Positions 31,301 through 38,044 of a stretch of DNA of 64,000 nt are shown here, piece by piece. Position 1 is the first letter of the stretch, and every line of letters begins with the position of its first letter. The translations under genes were made by a program, and so were the position numbers. The DNA comes from Schizochytrium sp. CCTCC M209059 (lineage: Eukaryota; Sar; Bigyra; Thraustochytrida; Thraustochytriidae), in NCBI GenBank assembly GCA_000818945.1, contig KN805378.1, forward strand, positions 267,523 through 331,522, written 5' to 3'. The notes under the pieces were generated by a model. That model worked only from the letters and a program-made list of their open reading frames with translations. It did not search any database and was not told where the DNA came from.

Positions 31301-33113
31301 GGCACGAAATGCTCACGCGACTGGCATAGAAGGTAGCAGTAGTAGTGAGACTGCCTTTTTGCTGTTCACAGTGTGGGTCGAAATGGGCGACGATGCGTAC
31401 GCTAACGAAGAGGAAGAAACGTTTTCAGCCGACCTGATCACGGGCAAGATGCACATATTGGAGGTTGCTTCGACAGGCCGCGCGGCTTTTGCGGACGAGA
31501 CCATGGAAGGAATTGTCAAGGTTGTAAATGCCATGTCGCATCGGCAAGATCTTGACGCAGAAGGGGGCTCGGGGGCCTCGCCAGGAACGTTGATGCGGAC
31601 CTTTAGTTCGAATGTCGTGCTTGGCATATTACGCGACTGTCTCGACGAAGAAAGTCTTGGCATCGCAACGCGCTCAGAGTGGCCGCAGAGACTCGAGAAG
31701 AGCAAGACGCATCACATGACTGGCGATGACGAGACGGGCACTTATGAGCGCGACTCCTGCATGTTTCACCTTCTTGTGCACCCATCGCTTACGGTGTGCA
31801 ATCCTCGATCGAGTGAGCTCCTCACTGCGTTGCACTTTGCACAGCGCATTCGTACAATGCCGCTAAGCTCGCCGAACCTTGAAACGTTGTCATTCCCTGC
31901 TTCAGCCTCTGCCTCGTCGTCTTCACCGGGTCAGCCATCACGACTGCAAGAAGCAGGTACAGCGAACAGACTTGCCGTCAGGTCTCCGGACCGAGGACCA
32001 CCTCCACACGTGCACAGTGTACCATTGGCGGTACTCGCGGCAAGTGAGGAAAGAGAGGTCCAGGACTATCGTCAGCAAGAAACTTCGTACGAGTCTGCCG
32101 ATGACGCCCGGAACAGACCGCGCACTTCACATAAGCCACCAATGTCGAAGCGCCGAGCCAAGCGGGCGTCGTACTCTGAGCAGGTCCGGCCGAGGTCAAG
32201 ACATCGTGTTCGTGAAGAAGACCAGGAAGTGGAAGACGAGGAAGGGAGCGAAGCCGAGATCAACGATCTCGTCGCGTCGCTGGTGGCGGGCCAAAACGTA
32301 AATTTGGATGCACTCGACGCTCTCGAGCTCGAAGAGCATGCCAACCTTTCGAAGCAGTTTGACGCGCTGCGAACCGAGGTGGGACGTAGTGCACCGGGGG
32401 TTCGCAGCGCAAAGCGACGCCCCGCCAGCGCCAGCGCCAGCGCCAGCGCCAGCGCCAGCGCCAACAACCGCAGACTCCGCACGCCCGGCTCAAGGAGTGT
32501 CACGAACAGGGCTCGAGAAGAAGGCTCGCGCTCTCATGCGGTCTCAAGTAGCAAGGAAACAGGCCGTCGAAAATCTCGTCGAGATCCGGCAGCAGGAACC
32601 CCTCGGGAAACCGAGCGGGCGCGACATCGCGTTCTGGAAGCTTTGCTTGGGCAGACAGAGGGCATGTTGCACGGTCTGTTTCTGTCAATGGACACTCGAC
32701 GTTCTGGTGTGCTGTCACGCGCTGATTTCCGGCGTGGTATGCATCGAGTCGACCCGTCTCTTTCCAAGCGGGACTTGGAGCTCTTCGTGGACAGCATGGA
32801 CAGCAAGCGAGACGGATATATTGACTTTCAAGAGTTTTTCCGCGTATTGGGCGACGCCAAAACCGGCAATCAGCATTCACTGTTTTTGCGCGATAAACGC
32901 GCCGAGAAGATTGCGATGCGCGAGCGGCGGCGCATTCGCGAGAGACTTTCGCCAGAAGCGGCGGCCAAGGCCGAGTGGTTCCCGCGTCAGGCCCGTCAGC
33001 AGCCGAGTGGTCAACGTGCGAGCTCGTTCGACGCGGAACACACAGAGGAGGAATTGCGCAGGCTCCTCGGGTATCGCCCGCCTGTTCGCCTCGACAAGAT
33101 TTTGCGGCAGTGA
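25329..33113 (+). CDS. Giant EF-hand/C2/coiled-coil protein with degenerate kinesin motor
   Basis: 2594 residues, single exon. The frame opens on TTG at 25296; the first ATG is 25329. Order of parts: acidic disordered region with 92-residue tandem repeats (about 273-577); EF-hand pair (about 925-990; loop DVNGDGVVTFQE is canonical); poly-acidic linker; C2-like domain (about 1110-1230; SHPVWNEEFIFG); coiled coil (about 1290-1620); kinesin-motor-like domain (about 1807-2177); a second EF-hand pair (about 2445-2510; loop DSKRDGYIDFQE). In the motor-like domain the kinesin landmarks align in order: FGFDEVVY, VSISCVHIQNSRVFDLL for the EIYNE helix, GLSVVEVKTRYEAALV, and SSELLTALHFAQRIRTM at the end. 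The P-loop, however, reads GPASGATT (1867-1874), and the DLAGSE position reads LEVASTG. ATP hydrolysis is therefore unlikely. Inferred role: Ca2+- and membrane-responsive microtubule-associated scaffold. Confidence 0.85.
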   Translation: MASTASEDVDADDLSAEEVESDASNPQETFSPPPPMPSSPVSPPPGNLSAANVEEQDLTLADADDEEEDEDYEQDFEDSDHFDGDAENDTVALNDETLGKSQSSEPESGSAADSVHEDLLDTSEGEDMLEDSQSSPAIASNEMHILSPQPTGSQGHASKEANANASFSNVTGMDDVDEQDDAESSWPIENSEIIDSEGDQAATSNGIFSEESGRVCVDDPEDSSSYQGLDDIAINQSAIGHTEDLTSDQATESPKVSPVGEAVNLLDGSLFDDQANEDPKDSPLGHITESDLHSSSKDALEDEQAIEGLEDLPSEQGMDDFKSSLMDQVNLDNNSEELSTDHIAESPKDSPGVEAVDLLDNSLIDQADEDRKDSPMGHVTGHPPDSSSTGALEDEQAIGGLEDLSSKQGMDDFKSSLMDQVNLDNNSEESSTDHIAESPKDSPDVEAVDLLDNSLIDQADEDPKDSPLGHVTDYLPDSPSKEALEDDQAIGELEDLSSDQGIDDSKSSLMDQANLGNDTEDLLSHRATEIPKDSPSAEVVDLEDNSLIDQADEDPKGSPMGQVTDSPLNAPSGQALDGLDESLNDESSRASKEINSGVNLGDSMREEGARIDAASSMENVEDLEVDSERASGKQSAVMDDATSGGALSNETATDEANVGFASMLDAYDARNDANTMRSRLDEDETSGSSSEVLLPEPDQAKVPVVNGVESPPSEFGKGQSSLEISPCRDHASASELVDSTSLHSSGARTELSISKMDVGELEASSPGAMSENGRSPKIMSASSSSQFSDAIESGNDPLLPLDLEQLQSEARFSASEVRSPFESMLAAEHVARGDRRKNKSFTSQSPESQSSSPRRTKGRFGQGGSLAGSRNSSPSRRLFAYSPTGRSRARGDPLSSAASSPLSDVSDAQKKEIIAAVRTAVERTHSKLYDAFLVMDHTQKGCLNREELLRGLRALGLGLDDAVMREFAKSVDVNGDGVVTFQEFFRTFETSRIDPSKQTWTPPSPVKGSFFASVRSDEAESDDGITKKEEDGVEEAPEKEEGADGDGDGDGDGDVDDDWLVRKEDVELASAMRSHIAQEDDDFDLIESWTKTPRRKANLRCAPSREVAYMSVLRVTIHQADLAASSDVCVRCSVGDELQRTELEEATSHPVWNEEFIFGAHEEGLPTEGSLHVRLQCDPDVGPQEWDLPFWELLYFDETDVTVRDDEVSLRKWFDGPRHKLEISLVLGTEKMEDVRRLAALQAGPVDRAALWLDKAAIAEPLSFADSKSGAPLSPAPASSVSRRPALGPGSEKDQQMLETIEDLRAQISEMRESVTEEARRRQEAEERSAVSAKQMEDLEKQRQRDAERFQYQMREQQAREDEMRTEMQLLQMKQSSGVKADERVVKLEQSIRKLYADLDQRNSEISNATEAAAAARMEREDWKARVEELQVQLRRTQARYRAKSMDSTEDARAEDTKNTGPATDGAEIDRLVDTIAKLNRVISELREAERRAQAQLRASEDRIREQTADLGQLASENEMQARKIASFEMDSRRQVTELRQALAEKARLAKNLEEAEQQLAASDEAVAKARQERKDAEDRCVSMDARAELLQAQLSEAANKNLELSSELAEVRKLRAAQQRSTYLRPDASLVCRHAKAQTRILRESAYRICAEVEQMKDAAADVLAQWDSYVQLRRAKRHQLASKPSANTTDVSLVRDKGMSQAEDPSTVNKRLGPVRASVAPGQVSGLARRLRLERLRRRNLHKSRMGFGEKRVRRICSVFHTPAHVEDASSPSRSLAMTGDSAQTDDSLRVEPILASAEVMVQSDNSRRYFGFDEVVYVKDMAPSDADVLAADPRLGSQNGIRAQVSPIVDALFDGDRAVVASSGPASGATTNSIISAIFDVIGSLAANLKSEEKVDAAAVLPRVSISCVHIQNSRVFDLLASNEMETRSPLRHFPELSIDRAAARATGRIDLESAGLSVVEVKTRYEAALVASMGSGNHHNMLGSLPTARNAHATGIEGSSSSETAFLLFTVWVEMGDDAYANEEEETFSADLITGKMHILEVASTGRAAFADETMEGIVKVVNAMSHRQDLDAEGGSGASPGTLMRTFSSNVVLGILRDCLDEESLGIATRSEWPQRLEKSKTHHMTGDDETGTYERDSCMFHLLVHPSLTVCNPRSSELLTALHFAQRIRTMPLSSPNLETLSFPASASASSSSPGQPSRLQEAGTANRLAVRSPDRGPPPHVHSVPLAVLAASEEREVQDYRQQETSYESADDARNRPRTSHKPPMSKRRAKRASYSEQVRPRSRHRVREEDQEVEDEEGSEAEINDLVASLVAGQNVNLDALDALELEEHANLSKQFDALRTEVGRSAPGVRSAKRRPASASASASASASANNRRLRTPGSRSVTNRAREEGSRSHAVSSSKETGRRKSRRDPAAGTPRETERARHRVLEALLGQTEGMLHGLFLSMDTRRSGVLSRADFRRGMHRVDPSLSKRDLELFVDSMDSKRDGYIDFQEFFRVLGDAKTGNQHSLFLRDKRAEKIAMRERRRIRERLSPEAAAKAEWFPRQARQQPSGQRASSFDAEHTEEELRRLLGYRPPVRLDKILRQ
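26145..27060 (+). repeat. 276-bp coding tandem repeat (3.3 copies)
   Basis: Units start at 26145, 26421, 26697 and 26973 (GATCAAGCxxAxGAAGACC in each), exactly 276 bp apart, which is 92 codons with no indel. The fourth copy is partial. They encode acidic Ser/Asp-rich units with the recurring cores EDxKDSPxGHVT, LEDxQAIxxLEDL, KSSLMDQxNL and AVDLLDNSLIDQ. Confidence 0.95.
32427..32462 (+). repeat. (GCCAGC)n coding microsatellite
   Basis: Six hexamer units encode an Ala-Ser alternation in the linker before the C-terminal EF-hands of the pseudokinesin protein. Confidence 0.85.
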
Positions 33114-33187
33114 GCGCTTGCCGTGTCGTCAGCAGCAAGATATTCTTGGCCTATCAACGCGTAAGGTAGATGAAGGAGTTGTATGGT

Positions 33188-34450
33188 TTATGGATCTGTT
33201 TTGAGGATTGATCGTCGTGTTACAGAGTCAACAAGCGAGCGTGCAGAGTCTGCACTAAAAACGCGTGCGACATATGAAGGCAGGTTGATAGGTTGGCCGG
33301 CTTTAGCTACTGATGCACGTGCTTCAGACAGGAGTGAGGAGAGTCCCGATGGTTTTGCAACGACGATGACAATACCGCCGGCGAGAGTTGCCAATGTGAG
33401 AGTAGCCAATGCAAAGGCTGCAGATCCGGGACGCAAGGCGGAACCTGCAAGCCGTTGTTGCTTTTGTTGCTGCTGCTGTTCTTGTAGTAATTTTTTCAGC
33501 TTGGATTGTTTGGTGGCGAGCTTTTGAATGCAATGTGATTTGAGGGGCATAAGAAGACGCTGTTCGTCTTGGACGATAACTTGGTGAATTTTCCCTCTGA
33601 AAAAGTAGCGAACCCAGAGCAGCTTCTCTTCGCCTGGGGCGGCATCGTAGAGACCAGATATGAGATAATGCTTTGGCTCATTTCCGGGAATGACCAGTCT
33701 TGATTTCTCGACAGCGCACTGCAGTTGCCGAGTGACGTTTTGCACCCACTTGCAGGTGGCGAGGTCTTCAAGTCGGTTCGTCTCGATGATGTCGCGCGCC
33801 CCGTAGACGGCGTCGTCGATGACGAGACCGCCACGGCTCAGTTCGGTACGGCGCTTGATGTCAAAGGTAAGCTGCGAGACGCTAGTTAGTTTTGAAAAGG
33901 TTCACGCAGCAAGGACACTTCTTTTTCTTTTCCAAAAAATAAAATGAAAAGAAGAGGGAGAAGAAGAAATCGTGCAAGCAACGTACCCGCATGAGCTCAA
34001 CTGCATGCTCTGCATCTTTCTTTTTCATTTCTCCTAGTTCGGCGTATTGCGCCTGGGTTTTCGTTAGAATTGCGAAATGTACGTTAGTAAATCCGAGTGC
34101 GATATGAAAATATGTGTGTCTGTGTTGGCGCAGCCAGCTCTTGCATTCACACAAAGAGAGCTTGCTTGCCAAGTTCGTCGACAGAAATCGCAGACCAAAT
34201 AACGTACGTCTTGAGCATCAACATGCCCATTGAGCATATCATATGCTGCGCGCTGCGTGGGATCGATGAGAACCTCATAGGCCCGGGCGACGAGGGAAAA
34301 CATATCCTGAAAGTCTTCTCCTTGCGGATTGCTTGCGACGACATTCTTGTCGGGGTGATACCTGCGTGCGAGCGTTCGGTATGCCTTTCTGATATCTGCA
34401 CTCGAGGCCGCGACCTCGACGCCCAGCACGCCGTAAAGGCAGGGCGCCAT
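33188..34450 (-). CDS. DNAJC11: DNAJC11-like J-domain protein with DUF3395 (three exons)
   Basis: Exons, minus strand: 34450-34208, 34052-33987 and 33871-33188. Introns of 155 and 115 bp both begin GTACGT and end CAG (ACCCAG, TCGCAG); all junctions are phase 0 and give 330 residues. Exon 1 encodes a J domain with the HPD triad (YHPDKN, residues 31-36). Exon 2 is a 22-residue helical linker (GEMKKKDAEHAVELM). Exon 3 begins LTFDIKRRTELSRGGLVIDDAVYG and continues VTRQLQCAVEKSRLVIPG and GLYDAAPGEEKLLWVRYFFRGKIHQV, the DUF3395 signature of DNAJC11. A hydrophobic helix (AAFALATLTLATLAGGIVIVV) follows the Gln-rich linker. DNAJC11 works with the MICOS/MIB complex on mitochondrial cristae. This copy is much shorter than the ~560-residue animal protein because it lacks most of the middle region. 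Its stop lies 74 bp from the convergent pseudokinesin stop. Confidence 0.85.
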
Positions 34451-34502
34451 CACGTCGGTCTCCTGTCTTCTCCGCTCCCTTGCTCTCTCTCCCCTGCCCT
34501 CC

Positions 34503-34506
34503 CTCG

Positions 34507-34549
<43 letters not shown>

Positions 34550-34550
34550 A
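34503..34550. repeat. (GTGC)n microsatellite
   Basis: About eleven GTGC units upstream of the DNAJC11-like gene. They create apparent VRACVRAC and HARTHART frames on opposite strands. Confidence 0.9.
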
Positions 34551-35092
34551 CGGAGCGCTCGCTGTCGCCGTCCCGGGGCTCGTTCTCGTCGCGCTCTTCG
34601 CGCCTGCCGACGCCGAAAAGGGTCCCGCTCGTGAGGCCGCTCGGGCTGCGCGTCTGCGCACTGCTCGAGGCGCGCGGCGGGCGGCCATCCCCAGCGAGTG
34701 CGCGCAGGCTGGCGCAGGCTGGCGCAGGCGAGCAGTCTCGCTGCTGCGCCGAGCACGCGCGCCGCGCTGGGGTATGAAACCGATTCTCCCAGGCACTCCG
34801 TCGGTCAGCTAGTCCCGCGTAGCTAGGCCTAGGACGCACGTATAGTATCCAAAGCGCTCTCAGCGTCTTTCACCCAAAGGAAGAGAAGGGACAAGCGCGA
34901 AAACGAGCGTGCGCTAGGCGCTCCTACCCGTAGCTAGGATTTACTCCGCCTCAGCCGAGCCCGCTGCCGCGCCAAACCCTCTTCTCCGGCGGCCCTGGGG
35001 CGCGGGGCTCGCCGTCCTCGCGCGCGCGCCATGCGAGCGCAGGCGGCGACCGCCCGAGCTCGCGCGCGGGAGCGCCTCGCGGCGGAGCGCGC

Positions 35093-35115
35093 NNNNNNNN
35101 NNNNNNNNNNNNNNN
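35093..35115. other. Assembly gap (23 N)
   Basis: Undetermined bases directly before the MIT gene start; any upstream ATG or short exon there cannot be seen. Confidence 0.99.
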
Positions 35116-35131
35116 GAGCTGCGCGGCGGGC

Positions 35132-36133
35132 ATGAGCTCCGCGGTGGACGCGGCGATCGAGCGCGCGGCGCGCGCGCAGGAGCTCGCGGACGGGGCGGCG
35201 TGGGCGGAGGCGTCGCGGCTGTACGCGCGCGCGGCGCAGGACCTGCGCGGGCTGCTGCGGTCGGGGCGCGTCAAGGACGAGCGCAGCCGCGCGTTTCTGG
35301 GCGAGCAGTGCGACGACTTCCAGCGGCAGGCCGACCTCACGGCGCGCAAGGCGCAGGCGCGCCGCGAGAAGGACCTCGTCGCGCGCGCGAGGCAGCTGCG
35401 CGGCCTGGACGCCAAGCCCAAGTCCGAGGCCGAGGTCTCGCGCGCAGAGGACGACCTCCGCGCGAGACTCGCCAAGCTCCAGGCCCCGAGCGCGCCCACG
35501 GCCTCACTCGGGGACCTGGAGGCCCGCCTGGCCAAGCTTGGGCCCTCGCAGTTTGCGCAGGAACATGCTGCTGCTGCTGCTGCTGCAGAGCAAGAGGACC
35601 AGGATCCCCGCGTGAAGAAGGCGCTCGAAGACGCTGAGGCACGCGGCGCCATCGACATTGCTGCAGACGACCCCGACCTGGAGATGCTGCTCCGCAAGCT
35701 GGACAGCGACGAGAACGTCACGGATGAAGCGCTGCAGGCACTTCTCGCGGGGGTCGATCACGCCGGGGTCGGTCATGGGACCGAGGTCTCGGCGGCCGAC
35801 GATGACGAGGTCGCTCTCCTTATGCGGCAAGCTCGCGACTTTGCGCGTGTCGGTGGCGTGTCTTTGAACGATGACGATGGCGACAAGCCTAAAGAATCTG
35901 CAGTCGACGCGAAGAAGGGCAAGAAGAAGACGACGGTACGAAAAGACGCGGACAGCGACGAAGATAATGAGTCCAGCGACGATTCCGACTCGTCAGACGA
36001 TGATGACAGTAGTAGCGACGACAGTGATGCTTCGTATGATGTGACGGGACGGAAGGTAAAGACGTCCAAGGCCAAAAAGGGAGCGAAGAAGAAGGAAAAG
36101 AAGAAGAGAGGGAGTCGTTGGGGTCTCTTTTAG
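35132..36133 (+). CDS. MIT-domain protein with MIM1-like motifs
   Basis: 333 residues from ATG 35132, 17 bp after an N gap, so a longer N-terminus cannot be excluded. Residues about 1-75 form a three-helix MIT domain (AIERAARAQELADGAAWAEASRLYARAAQDL). At about 107-120 and 128-140 are two copies of LxxRLAKL (EDDLRARLAKLQ and LEARLAKLG), close to the ESCRT-III MIM1 consensus that MIT domains bind. A conserved-looking acidic helix DDPDLEMLLRKLDSDENV follows, then an Asp/Ser-rich tail (about 270-300) and a basic end (KKKEKKKRGSRWGLF). MIT/MIM1 pairs act in ESCRT-III and VPS4 control of membrane scission; ANCHR is one protein using such motifs, but no FYVE finger is present here. The function is inferred to be endosomal or cytokinetic ESCRT regulation. 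Confidence 0.75.
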   Translation: MSSAVDAAIERAARAQELADGAAWAEASRLYARAAQDLRGLLRSGRVKDERSRAFLGEQCDDFQRQADLTARKAQARREKDLVARARQLRGLDAKPKSEAEVSRAEDDLRARLAKLQAPSAPTASLGDLEARLAKLGPSQFAQEHAAAAAAAEQEDQDPRVKKALEDAEARGAIDIAADDPDLEMLLRKLDSDENVTDEALQALLAGVDHAGVGHGTEVSAADDDEVALLMRQARDFARVGGVSLNDDDGDKPKESAVDAKKGKKKTTVRKDADSDEDNESSDDSDSSDDDDSSSDDSDASYDVTGRKVKTSKAKKGAKKKEKKKRGSRWGLF

Positions 36134-36763
36134 TTTTTGTCCACATTGCAAGAAAAAACGCGGATACAGAATATCAAAAAAGAATCGGGGCAAGAGAACG
36201 TGGAGATGGTGTTCTTTTTTTTTCTGTATCAGTCATATGTCTATGTGAAGACCCGTGCACGATACGACAGGTCAATCAAGCCGAAGCTTGTATGTATGCT
36301 TGCTTGTTCACGAGTTTACCGTTCTCAACCCTGAAAAGCAGAGTTCACCTGCCCATTTGATATTTTCTTTTAAAGGGAGGTGGGGTCGTGAGGTGGTGCG
36401 AGACCAAGTACTCCCGAAATAAGTCTTTTGAGTTGCAAGACTGAGAATGAATTTTGTTTGTGTTCTTCTTCTCCTTTTTCTTATTATTATCTTCTTTGCC
36501 GCTCTCGAGCTGTGCATTCGATCGCAGACAAGCTCTACAGTGACATTTATGTGCTGTAAATCTTCCACTGTGAAAGAACGGCGACGCGCCTATACATTTT
36601 CTGTGCCGTTGACAACTCGAAGTCGTCTGAAAAGCAATCGAACTATTTCTTCATGAACCGCAGCTACAGGTGCAAAAGAGGCTATGGAGACATGACATCT
36701 GCTACAAACAGCGCCTGGAGAGCTCGCTCGTATGGGAAGCAAGCAGACAGGGGGGCACTGGCA
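36134..36763. other. Convergent intergenic region
   Basis: 630 bp between convergent stops of the MIT and Tudor-like genes. It is A/T-richer than its surroundings, with T runs, as expected for 3' UTRs; no gene is seen. Confidence 0.5.
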
Positions 36764-38044
36764 TTACACGAGCCACACGGAGGTTTTCCCATTATCGCAG
36801 CGCAGCATAACGCGGTTTTCCTCGTCGAGTGCAAGAAGGCGAGTATGAAACTCTGCTGGCGAAAAGCTGGCGTTTTCGCAGTTGCTTTCATTGACGAGCC
36901 GAAGGAGATCACAATCCTCCATCATTTCTGCTTGGCGCATGCGAAAAATTTTGGCAACGAGTTGGCGAAAGGTTTGTTGTCGCGCGCGTTCTGCGGGTGA
37001 CTTGCAAAGCACCTGCGGAAGGCTCGGTGGCACAGCAGCGTTTTTGGCGGGCGCACTTGGGCGTGGAGCGTCATGGACGGCGGCTTGTGCGGCATCTGCG
37101 TGCGCAGGGAGCTTGGCACGCTTGGGTTTGCGCGAGACAGCGACGCTCGGGACATTGGTTGTGTCACGGGGCCTTCGCTTGCTGTGTTGTTGCTGTGTCC
37201 TCGCGGGCAGCGGGTCCGTGTGGTGCGGACGAAGGCCCTGGGGCTGACTGGCTTGGCGACTGATGATACTAAATGGGACGGCGCGATCGCTGCCGCCAAG
37301 AATGTACTTTACGTCGGCGGTTGCGGTTGCGTAGTCGAGGCGCAGGATGCGCGCGGTTCCTCCAGGCTTGTTCTCTCCGGGTCCTGTTCGCGGTGCAATC
37401 GAGACAATATCGTTGATCTGGAGGGAATGCGCGCTGTTAAGATTGTCTCGGGTAGTGATTCGCGCCGGTTCGGCGGTTGCAGCGCCTGGGGCCTGTTCGG
37501 ACTTGCGCATCCGATTTGGTGGCCTCGACGACAGTGACTGTGCCTTTGACTCTTGTTCCATGGCTTCGTCATCATCATGATCTTGCTCTTGATCGTTTTC
37601 GTCGTCAACCATGGAGTTGTCGCGCGTTTTCCTTGAGCTCGTGCGCTCGTCTTTGTCGTGGTCCATGGGCTGAGCAGACGGGCCGGCAAGTCTGATATTT
37701 CTGGTAAATGACGAGACGAGGATGTCCTCGTCCTCGTCCATGCGATCAATGTCTTGGCGCATTTGAGCCATGACAGCGGGCGGCGCGGACGCACGTCTTC
37801 TTGATCTGCGCTCTTGCAGCGCCTCGTTGGTGCCATCGTGATGACGGCGTACCCACTTGAGCTCGATATTGGACTCTTTGCCACCAAGAACGTATTTTAC
37901 GTCGACCGCGCCGGTATCGCCACAGATGCGCGTAACGCGGCCCACGCCGCCGTGTTTGTTCATTCCCGGAAACGTACGGGCCGCAACATCGACAAGGTCG
38001 CCCACCTGGAGCGGGGCCTCGTCCTTTGACTCGACGGAGGCCAT
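36764..38044 (-). CDS. Protein with two Tudor-like modules and an MCM3-like C-terminal winged helix
   Basis: 426 residues from the ATG at 38044, single exon. Two copies of a ~55-residue SH3/Tudor-like module occur at about 11-68 and 207-264, with the shared pattern RTxPGxNKxGGxxRI...DVKYxLGG. Between them is an acidic, charged linker; after them a basic, disordered stretch (KRRPRDTTNVPS). The last ~75 residues (ARQQTFRQLVAKIFRMRQ, then FSPAEFHTRLLALDEENRVML) resemble the C-terminal winged helix of MCM3, where the pattern xxFRxxVxxxFR, FSxxEIxxxL and DDNxVM is seen. The protein is therefore probably nuclear and chromatin- or replication-associated. The Tudor-like module seems common in stramenopile proteomes but I know no assigned function for it. 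Both domain calls rest on motif reading. Confidence 0.65.
   Translation of the reverse strand: MASVESKDEAPLQVGDLVDVAARTFPGMNKHGGVGRVTRICGDTGAVDVKYVLGGKESNIELKWVRRHHDGTNEALQERRSRRRASAPPAVMAQMRQDIDRMDEDEDILVSSFTRNIRLAGPSAQPMDHDKDERTSSRKTRDNSMVDDENDQEQDHDDDEAMEQESKAQSLSSRPPNRMRKSEQAPGAATAEPARITTRDNLNSAHSLQINDIVSIAPRTGPGENKPGGTARILRLDYATATADVKYILGGSDRAVPFSIISRQASQPQGLRPHHTDPLPARTQQQHSKRRPRDTTNVPSVAVSRKPKRAKLPAHADAAQAAVHDAPRPSAPAKNAAVPPSLPQVLCKSPAERARQQTFRQLVAKIFRMRQAEMMEDCDLLRLVNESNCENASFSPAEFHTRLLALDEENRVMLRCDNGKTSVWLV

Larger units (their letters stand above)
34451..35131. promoter_or_regulatory. Divergent intergenic region with GTGC array and small assembly gap
   Basis: 680 bp between the divergent DNAJC11-like and MIT genes. 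It has a (GTGC)n run and a 23-base N gap just before the MIT gene's ATG. No promoter motif was recognised. Confidence 0.4.
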
